Source: Agathobaculum desmolans ATCC 43058 (GTDB taxonomy: Bacteria > Bacillota > Clostridia > Oscillospirales > Butyricicoccaceae). Taken from it: a stretch of 45,665 bases of DNA. The position numbers and the translations under genes were made by a program. The stretch is taken from contig NZ_JNJN01000022.1 in assembly GCF_000701665.1 (NCBI RefSeq), forward strand, positions 1 to 45,665, written 5' to 3'. The notes under the pieces are model-generated. The model saw nothing but the letters and a program-made list of their open reading frames with translations, was not told the origin of the DNA and made no database searches. Position 1 is the stretch's first letter. Each line of letters opens with the position of its first letter. Positions 8,018-17,099 of this stretch are shown piece after piece.

Positions 8018-10044
8018 ACAGAAAAGTAGAGCTTTTGGCTCCTGCCGGTTCGCCGGAGGGGGTGCGTGCTGCGGTGCAGTCGGGCGCCGGGGCGGTGTAT
8101 ATGGGGTTTGGTACGTTCAATGCACGCCGCAACGCACAGGGCTTTTCGCCGGAGGAAATGGCGGAAGCCATTGCGTACTGCCGGGCACGGGATGTGAAAA
8201 CCAACATCACGCTCAATATCCTTGCGGGAGACCGTGAGCTGGACGCTGCATTGGCGGATGCCAAATTTTTATACGAGGCGGGAGCGGATGCGCTCATCGT
8301 GCAGGATCTCGGTCTGGCGCGGCTGATCCATGCACACGCGCCGGATTTTGCGCTGCATGCTTCCACGCAGATGACCATTCACACGCTGGACGGCGCGCGG
8401 GAGGCGCGCGAGATCGGTTTTTCCCGCGTGGTGCTCAGCCGTGAGTGCACCAGAGACGAGGTGCGGCTGATCACCGAGCAGGCCGGGGTGGAAACCGAGG
8501 TGTTTGTGCATGGCGCGCTGTGTATGTGTTACTCCGGGCAGTGCTATCTGTCCGCGGTGATCGGGCAGCGTTCGGGCAATCGCGGTCTGTGCGCACAGCC
8601 CTGCCGGCTGCCGTATAACGGCGGATATCCGCTGTCTCTGAAGGATCTGGCGCTGGCCGGACATGTAGCGGAGCTGGCAGATCTCGGCGTATCCTCGCTT
8701 AAGATCGAGGGGCGCATGAAGCGGCCGGAATACGCGGCGATCGTTACCAAAATCTATGCCGATCTGCTGCGGGAGCACCGCGGGCCGACCCCGGCTGAAC
8801 GGGATACCCTGCGCCGTGTGTTTTCGCGCGATGGGTTTACCGATGGGTACTATACCGGTGAAAAGGGCGACGCCATGTTCGGCACCAAAACCGATGTGCC
8901 GCTGGCGGAGGTACAGCCCCTGTATGATGAAGCGGCACGCCGCTTTGCAGAGGGGAGGGAAGCGCCGCTGGTGCCGGTGTCGCTGTGCTTCACCGCGCGG
9001 CGGGAAACCGGCGCGGTACTCAGTGCGGACGGCGTATCCGCAGCGGCGGCGGTTGAATCGGCGAACAACCGGCCGACCACTCCGGAGATGGTCGAAAAAT
9101 CCTTGCGGAAAACCGGCGGCACGCCGTTTTATGTGAAAAACCTTCGGATCGAGATGGAGGACGGTCTGGTCGTTCCGGCTTCTGTGATGAATGGAATGCG
9201 GCGTGATGCGCTTGCTCTGCTGCTGGCCAAACGCGCCGCGCCCCCTGCGCGGGATTGGCTGGAAGGTGCGCTGCTGCGCGATGCCTCGTGCGCACCGCGC
9301 ACCGGCTTCCGCGGGTTTACGGCTTCGGTGCGGACCCGGGAACAGGCGGAAGCGCTGCGCGGGCTTGGGCTGGAAACGGTTTATGCGCCGCTTGAGGTAG
9401 CCGCGCAGACCGGTCTGGCGGCAGTTCTGCCGCGCGTGTTTTCCGACCGGGAGCAGCCGGAGGTAGAAATGCTGCTCGGGGAAGCGATGAGCCGCGGTAC
9501 GCGGACGGTACTGGCGGGCAATATCGGCCATCTGCCGCTGGCGCGGCGGCTGGGCTTTACGGTGCGCGGAGATTTCGGCCTGAATGCTTATAACAGCAAA
9601 AGCCTGTACGCACTGGCGGAGATGGGAGTACAGCGGCAGACGCTGTCCTTTGAAGCGCGTCTGGCACAGATCCGGGACATGAAGGGGCCGCTCGAAACCG
9701 AGTTGGTCGTTTACGGCCATCTGCCGCTGATGATTTTTGAAAATTGTGCGATCCGCCGCCAGCATGGCGGGAAATGCGCCTGCAAAACGGGGATCACCTA
9801 TCTGACCGACCGCCGCCGGGAGAAATTTGCGCTGCTGCCGGAATTCGGCTGCCGCAATACGCTGCTGGGCAACCGGCCGCTCTGCCTGCGGGAGGAAGCC
9901 GCCCGGCTGGGTGTGCAGACCGCCCGCCTGCTGTTTACGATCGAGCCGCCGGAGGAATGTGCGCGGATCGCACAGGCGTTTTTGAACGGTACGCCTCCGG
10001 AAGGGGAATTTACCAACGGCTTATATAAAAGAGGGGTAGAGTGA
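8014..10044 (+). CDS. U32-family peptidase / RlhA-like protein
   Basis: A 676-residue protein with an N-terminal TIM-barrel U32 domain: LLAPAGSPEGVRAAVQSGA (7-25), GADALIVQDLG, HASTQMTIH, then VFVHGALCMCYSGQC with GLCAQPCRLPY, a cysteine cluster near residues 165-200. These cysteines probably hold an iron-sulfur centre, as in E. coli RlhA, which hydroxylates 23S rRNA. The C-terminal half holds a second U32-like segment (LELVVYGHLPLMI-type region and another cysteine group CAIRRQHGGKCACK). The family is called peptidase, but the proven bacterial activity is RNA hydroxylation, so the reaction remains open. Start at 8014 is fixed by overlap with zapA and homology. It abuts maf. Confidence 0.85.
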   Translation: MNRKVELLAPAGSPEGVRAAVQSGAGAVYMGFGTFNARRNAQGFSPEEMAEAIAYCRARDVKTNITLNILAGDRELDAALADAKFLYEAGADALIVQDLGLARLIHAHAPDFALHASTQMTIHTLDGAREAREIGFSRVVLSRECTRDEVRLITEQAGVETEVFVHGALCMCYSGQCYLSAVIGQRSGNRGLCAQPCRLPYNGGYPLSLKDLALAGHVAELADLGVSSLKIEGRMKRPEYAAIVTKIYADLLREHRGPTPAERDTLRRVFSRDGFTDGYYTGEKGDAMFGTKTDVPLAEVQPLYDEAARRFAEGREAPLVPVSLCFTARRETGAVLSADGVSAAAAVESANNRPTTPEMVEKSLRKTGGTPFYVKNLRIEMEDGLVVPASVMNGMRRDALALLLAKRAAPPARDWLEGALLRDASCAPRTGFRGFTASVRTREQAEALRGLGLETVYAPLEVAAQTGLAAVLPRVFSDREQPEVEMLLGEAMSRGTRTVLAGNIGHLPLARRLGFTVRGDFGLNAYNSKSLYALAEMGVQRQTLSFEARLAQIRDMKGPLETELVVYGHLPLMIFENCAIRRQHGGKCACKTGITYLTDRRREKFALLPEFGCRNTLLGNRPLCLREEAARLGVQTARLLFTIEPPEECARIAQAFLNGTPPEGEFTNGLYKRGVE

Positions 10045-10628
10045 TGGAGATCGTTCTCGCGTCCGCCTCGCCGCGCAGGCGGGAGCTGCTGACGCTGATC
10101 ACAGAAGAATTTACGGTTTGTCCGGTCGATGCAGATGAGACCCTGCGGCCGGAGGAAGCGCTCGAGCGTGAGGTTGTGCGATTGTCGTGCAGCAAGGCGC
10201 AGGCGGCGCAGGCGATGCACCCGACGGCCGTGTGCATCGGATCGGATACACTGGTCACGATTGATGGGATGGCGCTGGGCAAGCCGGCGGATGCTGCACA
10301 GGCGGCTGATATGCTGCGCCGGCTGCGCGGCCGCACCCATGAGGTGCTGACCGGACTGGCGGTTTTGCCGCCCGGCGGCGCGGCGCGCACCCTGTGCACG
10401 CGCACCCGTGTGACCTTCCGCGATTTTGCGGAAGATGAGCTGGCGGCATATCTGGCGACCGGCGAGCCGATGGATAAGGCGGGCGCTTACGGCATTCAGG
10501 GACACGGCGCGCTGCTGGTTGAGCGCATCGAGGGCGATTATTACAGCGTGATGGGCCTGCCGGTGGCGGGGCTGCATGTGCTGCTGCGTGAGCTGTGCGC
10601 CGGGGGCGGCGCGCCAACGCATTTGTAA
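10044..10628 (+). CDS. maf: Maf-family nucleoside triphosphate pyrophosphatase
   Basis: A 194-residue protein starting MEIVLASASPRRRELL, the Maf signature with the phosphate-binding S-x-S-P-R-R. Further markers are C-I-G-S-D-T (the catalytic aspartate region), LGKPADAAQAADML, and KAGAYGIQGHGALLVERIEGDYYSVMGLP in outline. Maf proteins hydrolyse non-canonical or methylated NTPs and are linked to division arrest and septum control. A GTG lies in frame three bases earlier, but the ATG at 10044 fits the GAGGGG site better. The gene overlaps the U32 stop by one base and precedes mreC, the standard Firmicutes order. Confidence 0.92.
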   Translation: MEIVLASASPRRRELLTLITEEFTVCPVDADETLRPEEALEREVVRLSCSKAQAAQAMHPTAVCIGSDTLVTIDGMALGKPADAAQAADMLRRLRGRTHEVLTGLAVLPPGGAARTLCTRTRVTFRDFAEDELAAYLATGEPMDKAGAYGIQGHGALLVERIEGDYYSVMGLPVAGLHVLLRELCAGGGAPTHL

Positions 10629-10641
10629 AGGAGTTTGTGTT

Positions 10642-11487
10642 TTGCGAAGACGGAACAGATTGGATCCGCGCTTTTTCATCGCGGTGGCGGTGGTGGTTGT
10701 GCTGTGCATCGTATCTGCGCTGTACAGCGGGATCACGGGCAATCCCTCGCCGGTTACGCGGGTGGTGAGCTTTATCACCACACCGGTTCAGCGCGTGATA
10801 ACAGGCGTGGGCGGATTTTTCAGCAAGGGACTGGGTTATTTTACCGAGTTTGACGATCTGAAAGCGGAAAATGAGGCGCTTAAGCAGCAGATCCGCGATA
10901 TGGAGCAGACCGTGCGCGATGCCCAGCTGGCGATCGAGGAGAACAATCAGCTGCGCCGGGAAGCGGGACAGCCCGACCGGGTGCGTGATTTGACAACGGT
11001 AAATGCTGAGGTGATCGGCCGCAACCCGGGTGATTGGGCAACCACGCTGACGCTGGATAAGGGTTCGGATCACGGTGTGGAAGAAGGCGATCTGGTGATG
11101 ACGGTGGACGGAATGGCCGGCTATGTCAGTGAAGTGGCTTCCAATACATGTGAGATCACCACGGTAGTGGATGTTGAGATGCAGTGCGGTGCACTAATTA
11201 CCCGCACGCGCGAAACCGCGATCGCAGAGGGCAATTATGATCTGATGGCTGAGGGGGCGCTGCGCCTCTCCTACCTGACGGAGAATTCCACGGTCGTCAT
11301 TGGTGATACGGTGGAAACCTCGGGCCGCGGCGGACTGTTCCCCAAGGGTGTGATGATCGGCACCGTGGAAAGCGTGCTGCCGGAGGAAAACGGTATTTCC
11401 TACTATGCGGTGATTAAGCCGTTTGTCGATGTGGAAACCGTATCGAGTGTTTCTATTGTAACGGCGTTTACGGATACAACGGAGTGA
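10642..11487 (+). CDS. mreC: Rod shape-determining protein MreC
   Basis: A 281-residue protein with a short basic N terminus (LRRRNRLDPRF), one membrane helix (about 12-30), a coiled coil (FDDLKAENEALKQQIRDMEQT region, about 72-105) and a beta-rich extracellular domain. That domain contains V-I-G-R-N-P-G-D-W, typical of MreC. MreC links MreB and the elongasome to PBP2. The start is inferred to be TTG at 10642, because AAAGGAG (10627-10633) sits eight bases upstream; no ATG fits. It lies 13 bp after maf and four bases before mreD. Confidence 0.9.
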   Translation: MRRRNRLDPRFFIAVAVVVVLCIVSALYSGITGNPSPVTRVVSFITTPVQRVITGVGGFFSKGLGYFTEFDDLKAENEALKQQIRDMEQTVRDAQLAIEENNQLRREAGQPDRVRDLTTVNAEVIGRNPGDWATTLTLDKGSDHGVEEGDLVMTVDGMAGYVSEVASNTCEITTVVDVEMQCGALITRTRETAIAEGNYDLMAEGALRLSYLTENSTVVIGDTVETSGRGGLFPKGVMIGTVESVLPEENGISYYAVIKPFVDVETVSSVSIVTAFTDTTE

Positions 11488-11491
11488 TCGA

Positions 11492-12001
11492 ATGCAGAGA
11501 GAACAATTATCAATTCCCAAAACGCTGCTGTATCTGGTGTTTGCACTGGTGTTTTACGCGCTGCAGGCCAGCTTGTTCGGCATGTGGTCGATCCGCGGGT
11601 ACCATTTGGATCTGCTGCCCGCGCTGGTTACTGCGGCCGCGCTGCTCGATGGGCCGATGGAGGGCGTGGTTGTCGGCGTGACGGTCGGCCTGCTGTATGA
11701 TGTAGGATTTATCGGTGTGGACGGACTGTACCCGCTGTTTTTCCTGCTGTTCGGCCTGATTGCGGGCGCGATGAGCCGGCTGACGCTCAGCGGCAGCTAT
11801 GTTTCTATGCTGATCATGACGGCAGTGGAAATGGTCGTGCTCGGTCTGGTGCGGTATTTTGCCTATCTGCTGCCGCAGACCGGGGCGTCGTTCGGGTTGG
11901 TGCTGCGGCAGATCGTGGGCGGCACGCTGCTGACCTGTGTGTTCTGTTTTGTGGTTTATCTGCCGATGCGCCGGATCAGCCGCCGCTTTGCGGATCGATA
12001 G
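11492..12001 (+). CDS. mreD: Rod shape-determining protein MreD
   Basis: A 169-residue, highly hydrophobic protein of about five or six membrane helices, typical of MreD (PLFFLLFGLIAGAMS, FVVYLPMRRI at the end). It belongs to the elongasome with MreC and PBP2. The ATG at 11492 has GGAG seven bases upstream. Identification rests on the hydropathy pattern and the mreC-mreD-PBP2 order as much as on sequence motifs. Confidence 0.85.
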   Translation: MQREQLSIPKTLLYLVFALVFYALQASLFGMWSIRGYHLDLLPALVTAAALLDGPMEGVVVGVTVGLLYDVGFIGVDGLYPLFFLLFGLIAGAMSRLTLSGSYVSMLIMTAVEMVVLGLVRYFAYLLPQTGASFGLVLRQIVGGTLLTCVFCFVVYLPMRRISRRFADR

Positions 12002-12028
12002 CATCCCCACGGCGAAAAGGAGTTCCCT

Positions 12029-14311
12029 ATGGTAAACAAAAATCAACTGCTGCGCCGTCTGCTGGTGCTGGTCTGCCTGCTGCTGCTCTGTGTGGGCTTG
12101 GCAGGTGGGCAGCTGATACAACTGCAGGTGGTCAACGGCGAGGATTATGTGCGCCGGTCGGCGTCTTTTTTGACCGGTACTTCCACGGTTTCGGCGGCGC
12201 GCGGCGAGATATTGGACCGTTACGGACGGCCGATGGTGACCAACCAGACCGGCTTTTCCCTGGTATTGGTCTATTCCTCTTTCTGGGAGGATCAGCCGGA
12301 CCGTTTTGACAAGCTGCTCGATTTGGCGCATCGTGTCCGGCAGGACAGCGCTGCGGCGGCTCCGGCAGAAGGTGCGGATACGGAGAGCGGCGCCGAACCG
12401 GAAAACGGGGACGGTGGCACCGCTGAAGCAGAAGCGGCAATCCTGAATGATGTGCTTCCCATTACGGAAAGCAGCCCATATGAATATGTGGGCGAGAGCG
12501 GGAGCAGCGCCCGCAATCAGCTGTCGGAGTATATCAAGCAAAGCGCGGAAACCTTGCATCTCGATGCGGTAAAGCAGGCGGTGGAGGAGGCGGAAGCGGC
12601 GAATGAAGCTTCGCCCCGGTATGACGAAGACGGCGAGCCGATTGATCAGGCGGCTGCGCTGGATGCGACTACGCTGGTGTCAGCAGGGGAATTCCTGCGC
12701 GCCATGCGTGCCTATATGGAGGAGACCCTCGGAATGCAGACCGGCCTGTCCGATGCGGACAGCCGCATGATGGTTGGCCTGTATTACAGCATGCGTAACG
12801 CGGGCTTCGGGACAGGAACGGCGTTTACGCTGGCGGAAAATGTTTCGATGGATCTGATTGCCTACATTAAGGAGCATCACAAGGATTATGCGGGCGTCGA
12901 GGTGCAGAGTGAGGCGGTGCGCAAATATAACACCACGCTGGCTGCACACCTGCTGGGCACGGTGGGCAACATGTATGCGGATGAGTGGAGCGGAACGAAA
13001 AACGGCGGACCATACCGCGACAAGCCGGGCTATAACATGAACGATACCATCGGCAAAACCGGTTTGGAAGCGGCGTTGGAGCGGTATCTGCATGGCACGG
13101 CAGGCTCGCGCACGGTGACGACCGATTTGGGCGGCGGCAGCATGGAGGAGCACACCGCATCCTATGCGCCGCAGCCGGGCGATAATGTGATCACCACGAT
13201 CGATCTGGAGCTGCAGAAGGTGGCGGAGGAATCACTGCAAAATTATGTGTCCGATTATGGACGCGGCGGTGCGGCGGTCGCGCTTGATCCGAACAGCGGC
13301 GAGGTATTGGCAATGGCGTCTTACCCAACCTATCCGCTGGAAAAATATAACGAGGATTATAACGAATTGGAGGCAGATCCGCGCAATGTATTGATGAACC
13401 GTGCGACGAGCGGCCAGTATCCGCCCGGCTCGACCTTTAAGGTGCTCACGGCGATCGCAGGCCTGCAGGAGGGCATCATTGATGCGAATACAACGTTTAC
13501 CTGCACGGGTGAATTTGAATTGGGCGGACAAAAATTTGCGTGTAACAACCACGATACGCCTATGACGCTGGATGTGACACAGGCGATCAAATACTCCTGC
13601 AATACCTTTTTCTATAACGTAGGCCAGCGGCTGACAGGGGAACATCTGGAAAAATGGTGCGCCTCCTTCGGCTTGGGTAAGGCGACCGGTATTGAGATCG
13701 GCGAGGAGAGCGGCCATGCCGCCGGCCCGACTTATCGCGCGGCCATGCGCAAAAACGATCCGGATCTGCGCGAATGGCAGGGGGGCGACGATGTGACGGC
13801 CGCCATCGGTCAGTCGGATCATGTGTTTACTCCGCTGCAGCTTGCCAATTATATGGCGGCGGTCGTCAACGGCGGCACACTGTACCGGCCGACGCTGGTC
13901 AAAAACATCAAAACGTATGACTATGCGGATGTGGTGCGCGAGGAGAAGCCGGAAGTGATCGGCACGATCGAACTGAACGCGGAAACGCTGCGTCTGGTCA
14001 TGCAGGGCATGAGCGATGTTACGGCAGAAGGCGGCACCGCGGCGAGTGTGTTTGCGGAATATCCGATCAAGGTGGGCGGCAAGACCGGTACGGCGGAAAG
14101 CTTTGATGACGGCATGAAGTTTGACAACGGTCTGTTTGTTGCCTTTGCACCGTTTGATGATCCTGAGATCGTGATCTGCGTGGTCGGTGAAAATGCCGGA
14201 CACGGCTCCTCGGTCGCGCCGGTCGTGCGGGATATTCTGGATGCGTACTTTGCAGAGGATGAGGCGGATACGGTCGAACCGGTCGAGGCAGAGAATACGC
14301 TGCTGCCGTAA
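12029..14311 (+). CDS. mrdA: Penicillin-binding protein 2 (class B transpeptidase)
   Basis: A 760-residue class B PBP that cross-links side-wall peptidoglycan during elongation. One N-terminal membrane helix (about 8-30) is followed by the PBP dimerisation region (ARGEILDRYGRPM at about 58-70). The transpeptidase motifs are S468-T-F-K471, S523-C-N525 and K685-T-G687. The long region between about residues 105 and 255 includes an acidic low-complexity stretch rich in Ala, Glu, Gly and Asp, larger than in the E. coli protein (633 residues). It closes the zapA-mre operon 27 bp after mreD. SpoVD or PbpB types were considered, but the mreCD linkage favours PBP2. Confidence 0.92.
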   Translation: MVNKNQLLRRLLVLVCLLLLCVGLAGGQLIQLQVVNGEDYVRRSASFLTGTSTVSAARGEILDRYGRPMVTNQTGFSLVLVYSSFWEDQPDRFDKLLDLAHRVRQDSAAAAPAEGADTESGAEPENGDGGTAEAEAAILNDVLPITESSPYEYVGESGSSARNQLSEYIKQSAETLHLDAVKQAVEEAEAANEASPRYDEDGEPIDQAAALDATTLVSAGEFLRAMRAYMEETLGMQTGLSDADSRMMVGLYYSMRNAGFGTGTAFTLAENVSMDLIAYIKEHHKDYAGVEVQSEAVRKYNTTLAAHLLGTVGNMYADEWSGTKNGGPYRDKPGYNMNDTIGKTGLEAALERYLHGTAGSRTVTTDLGGGSMEEHTASYAPQPGDNVITTIDLELQKVAEESLQNYVSDYGRGGAAVALDPNSGEVLAMASYPTYPLEKYNEDYNELEADPRNVLMNRATSGQYPPGSTFKVLTAIAGLQEGIIDANTTFTCTGEFELGGQKFACNNHDTPMTLDVTQAIKYSCNTFFYNVGQRLTGEHLEKWCASFGLGKATGIEIGEESGHAAGPTYRAAMRKNDPDLREWQGGDDVTAAIGQSDHVFTPLQLANYMAAVVNGGTLYRPTLVKNIKTYDYADVVREEKPEVIGTIELNAETLRLVMQGMSDVTAEGGTAASVFAEYPIKVGGKTGTAESFDDGMKFDNGLFVAFAPFDDPEIVICVVGENAGHGSSVAPVVRDILDAYFAEDEADTVEPVEAENTLLP

Positions 14312-14357
14312 AAACAGTTCGATGATAAAATAATTGTAGCCGCATGGGGATTTGCGC

Positions 14358-14386
14358 TTGTCAATTGGCAAGCGATGGCTTATAAT
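14358..14386 (+). promoter_or_regulatory. Sigma-A promoter of minD
   Basis: TTGTCA (14358-14363) and TATAAT (14381-14386) are separated by exactly 17 bp, ending 34 bp before the minD start. It is one of the clearest promoters in the window and separates minD from the upstream mre operon. Confidence 0.85.
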
Positions 14387-14420
14387 ACAAAGTAGAAAAG
14401 TTTTCTGTTTCGGAGGCGGT

Positions 14421-15164
14421 ATGTTGAAGGTGATTCTGGTTGCGTCCGGTAAGGGCGGCACAGGGAAAACCTCCCTTACGGCGGGGGTGGGCGCGGCACT
14501 GGCGCAGGCCGGACAGCGCGTGCTCCTGATCGACGGCGACTGCGGCCTCCGCAATCTTGACATTGTGCTCGGTATGTCGGATCGGGTGGTTTACTCCTTT
14601 GCTGATGTGGCCGGAGGCGCAGTCATGCTCTGTGATGCAATGGCGCGGCATCCGGTGTATGAAAATTTGTATCTGCTGACAGCGCCTGTCGCCCTGCCTG
14701 CGCTCAGTGAGCGCGGTATGGAGCAGCTCGCCGTGCAGGCGGAGGAAGCTGCGTTTGATTATCTGCTGATCGATGGTCCTGCCGGTTTGCCGGCGGAGCT
14801 TTCGTGGCTTGCACATATTTCCACGCAGGCAATCATTGTCACCGCGACCGATCGCGCCTGTATCCGCGGGGCGGAACGGTGTGCCCGCAAGCTGGAGGAA
14901 GAGTACTGCATCCAGCGTATCCGCATGGTGCTCAACCGGGTGCGGCCGCAGATGATCTGCCGCGGCCAGTCTGCCAACATCGATGATGCGATGGATGAGG
15001 CGGGGCTGCCGCTGCTTGGGCTGGTGCCGGAGGATGAAGATCTGATCGTCTGCGGCAACAGCGGAAACAGTATATTGTCCGTCAAGCGAAGCGGTGCATC
15101 GCACGCCTTTCAGAACATTGCGCGTCGTTTGGAAGGCGAACGGGTGCCGCTGATGAAAATATAG
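14421..15164 (+). CDS. minD: Septum site-determining ATPase MinD
   Basis: A 247-residue ParA/MinD-family ATPase. The deviant Walker A is GKGGTGKTS (about 10-18) and the A' region is LLIDGDCGLRNLDIVLGM, the MinD hallmark. LLIDGPAGL forms Walker B. MinD normally recruits MinC to the poles to block division there. The protein is about 20 residues shorter than typical MinD and ends ...RRLEGERVPLMKI. I see no clear amphipathic membrane-targeting helix, and no minC lies nearby. CGGAGG sits ahead of the ATG at 14421, and an upstream extension to 14352 has no support. Confidence 0.82.
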   Translation: MLKVILVASGKGGTGKTSLTAGVGAALAQAGQRVLLIDGDCGLRNLDIVLGMSDRVVYSFADVAGGAVMLCDAMARHPVYENLYLLTAPVALPALSERGMEQLAVQAEEAAFDYLLIDGPAGLPAELSWLAHISTQAIIVTATDRACIRGAERCARKLEEEYCIQRIRMVLNRVRPQMICRGQSANIDDAMDEAGLPLLGLVPEDEDLIVCGNSGNSILSVKRSGASHAFQNIARRLEGERVPLMKI

Positions 15165-15239
15165 CAAACGGATAAGAGAGAGTGCACAAACGGCGTATCT
15201 TTTTGCAGGGAGAACGCTGGGAAAGGGGATGTTTTGTCA

Positions 15240-15650
15240 ATGAATATTGCGCTGATCGCGCATGATCGAAAAAAAGAGCTGATGGTACAGTTTTGTATGG
15301 CGTACTGCGGTGTTCTGGCTAAGCATAACATCTGTGCGACCGGAACGACCGGAAAATTTGTGGAGGAAGCAACCGGGCTGAAGATCGACAAGTGTCTGGC
15401 CGGTATGCAGGGCGGCGAGGAACAGATCGCGTCCCGCGTGGCCTATAACGAGATCGACTTGGTGCTGTTCTTCCGTGATCCCATGTCCAACGCGCAGTAT
15501 GAGCCGGATATGCACGCCATAGCCCGCTTGTGTGACATGCATAATATCCCGATCGCCACCAACTCGGCAACGGCTGAAATGCTCATCCTCGGTCTGGACC
15601 GCGGCGATCTGGATTGGCGTAACATCGTCAACCCCAAGAACAGAAAATAA
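15240..15650 (+). CDS. mgsA: Methylglyoxal synthase-like protein
   Basis: A 136-residue MGS-fold protein starting MNIALIAHDRKKELM. The family converts dihydroxyacetone phosphate to methylglyoxal and phosphate, a bypass of lower glycolysis. The phosphate-site segment ATGTTG (about 33-38) and FFRDPM are kept. Several positions differ from the E. coli enzyme as I remember it: the usual GGDQQ is GGEEQ (E60 for catalytic Asp71), the PHDPD histidine is Tyr (Y87), and SGP is AGM (A54). It may be a divergent or altered enzyme. An in-frame TTG at 15234 lies nearer the AAAGGGG site and is an alternative start. It sits 75 bp after minD. Confidence 0.78.
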   Translation: MNIALIAHDRKKELMVQFCMAYCGVLAKHNICATGTTGKFVEEATGLKIDKCLAGMQGGEEQIASRVAYNEIDLVLFFRDPMSNAQYEPDMHAIARLCDMHNIPIATNSATAEMLILGLDRGDLDWRNIVNPKNRK

Positions 15651-15665
15651 AATGACGGATATCGT

Positions 15666-15699
15666 TGCACCGGATGGGCGGTCTGGCCTGTCCGGTGCA
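15666..15699 (+). other. Hairpin in the hisS leader
   Basis: TGCACCGGA and TCCGGTGCA form a perfect 9-bp stem with a 16-base loop, 29-62 bp before the hisS start. There is no T-run, so it is not a simple terminator, and no T-box features are seen. Confidence 0.5.
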
Positions 15700-15727
15700 T
15701 CGGTCTGTCTTGAGGAGAATCAAAACT

Positions 15728-17086
15728 ATGGAAAAAGTGAAACCGAGAACCCTGTCCGGCTTTATGGAGCTGCTGCCCGCACCGCAGGTGCAGATGGAGC
15801 GCATCATGCAGGTGCTGCGTGAAACCTACGCGTTGTACGGCTTTTATCCGCTGGATACCCCGCTGATCGAATCTTCCGAGGTGCTGCTGGCCAAGGGCGG
15901 CGGAGAGACCGAAAAGCAGATTTACCGCTTTCAGAAGGGTGACAGCGACCTGTCCCTGCGCTTTGACCTGACCGTACCGCTGGCCAAGTACGTTGCCCAG
16001 CACTACGGTGAATTGACCTTCCCGTTCCGCCGTTTCCAGATCGGCAAGGTCTACCGCGGCGAGCGTGCGCAGCGCGGCCGCTTCCGTGAGTTCTATCAGG
16101 CGGATATCGACGTCATCGGCGACGGCAAGCTGGATATCATCAACGAGGCCGAGGTGCCGAGCATCATCTATAAGACCTTTACCTCGCTGGGACTCGAACG
16201 TTTTAAGATCCGCATTAACAACCGTAAGGTATTAAACGGCTTTTTTGCCATTCTCGGCCTGACCGAGCAGGCGGGCGACGTGATGCGCACGATCGACAAG
16301 CTGGAGAAAATCGGCGCGGAAAAGGTAAAGGCGATTTTGACAGAGGATTTCGCCGTTGCAGCGGAAACTGCGGACGAGCTGCTGCGGTTTATTGCGACAC
16401 CGGGCGGCACCGAAGGTATCCTTGCCGCACTCGAGGGCTACCGGGGCAGAAATGAAGTGTTTGATCAGGGCGCGGATGAGCTGAAAACGGTTGCGACGTA
16501 TATGCAGGCCTTCGGCGTACCGGCTGACCATTTCGAGATCGACCTGACCATTGCCCGCGGTCTGGATTACTACACCGGTACGGTGTATGAGACTGCCATG
16601 CTCGATCATCCGGAAATCGGCTCGATCTGCTCGGGCGGACGGTATGACAACCTTGCGGAGTACTACACGGATAAGCAGCTGCCCGGCGTGGGCATCTCGA
16701 TCGGTCTGACGCGCCTGTTCTACGTGCTGGGCGAGCAGGGCTATCTGAACGACAAACAGAATTGTGCGCCCGCGGATGTGCTCATCCTGCCGATGACCGA
16801 CGATACCGGCGCGGCGATCGCCACGGCAACCGCGCTGCGCGGCGCGGGTATCCGCACCCAGCTTTACAGCGAGCAGAAAAAGTTCAAGCACAAGATCGGC
16901 TATGCAGACAAGCTTGGTATCCCGTATGTGGTTTTCCTCGGTGAGGATGAAATTCGGGAAGGCGTGCTTGCGGTTAAGGATATGGAGACCGGCGAGCAGG
17001 TCAAGGTTTCACCCGAGGAGGCAGTTTCCCGCATCCGGGACGGCCTTGCCGCAAAGAACCAAGGTAAGGTCATCTGCGACAAATAA
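15728..17086 (+). CDS. hisS: Histidine-tRNA ligase
   Basis: A 452-residue class II aminoacyl-tRNA synthetase. Motif 2 is visible in FQIGKVYRGERAQRGRFREF (about 102-120), the histidine-specific loop in RGLDYYTGTVYET (about 278-290), and the C-terminal anticodon-binding domain begins near DVLILPM. GAGGAG precedes the ATG at 15728; the open frame upstream to 15665 has no homology. hisS and aspS are usually adjacent in Firmicutes; here an AT-rich orphan gene lies between them. Confidence 0.93.
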   Translation: MEKVKPRTLSGFMELLPAPQVQMERIMQVLRETYALYGFYPLDTPLIESSEVLLAKGGGETEKQIYRFQKGDSDLSLRFDLTVPLAKYVAQHYGELTFPFRRFQIGKVYRGERAQRGRFREFYQADIDVIGDGKLDIINEAEVPSIIYKTFTSLGLERFKIRINNRKVLNGFFAILGLTEQAGDVMRTIDKLEKIGAEKVKAILTEDFAVAAETADELLRFIATPGGTEGILAALEGYRGRNEVFDQGADELKTVATYMQAFGVPADHFEIDLTIARGLDYYTGTVYETAMLDHPEIGSICSGGRYDNLAEYYTDKQLPGVGISIGLTRLFYVLGEQGYLNDKQNCAPADVLILPMTDDTGAAIATATALRGAGIRTQLYSEQKKFKHKIGYADKLGIPYVVFLGEDEIREGVLAVKDMETGEQVKVSPEEAVSRIRDGLAAKNQGKVICDK

Positions 17087-17099
17087 TATTGGATTTGAA

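Noticed and set aside
15234-15239. TTG start of the methylglyoxal-synthase-like gene
   Set aside because: Spacing to the ribosome site is good, but the family usually begins M-x-I-A-L-I-A-H-D, so ATG 15240 is preferred; the case is not settled.
15651-15727. T-box or riboswitch ahead of hisS
   Set aside because: Only one 9-bp stem is present in 77 bp; there is no T-box sequence, specifier loop or terminator.
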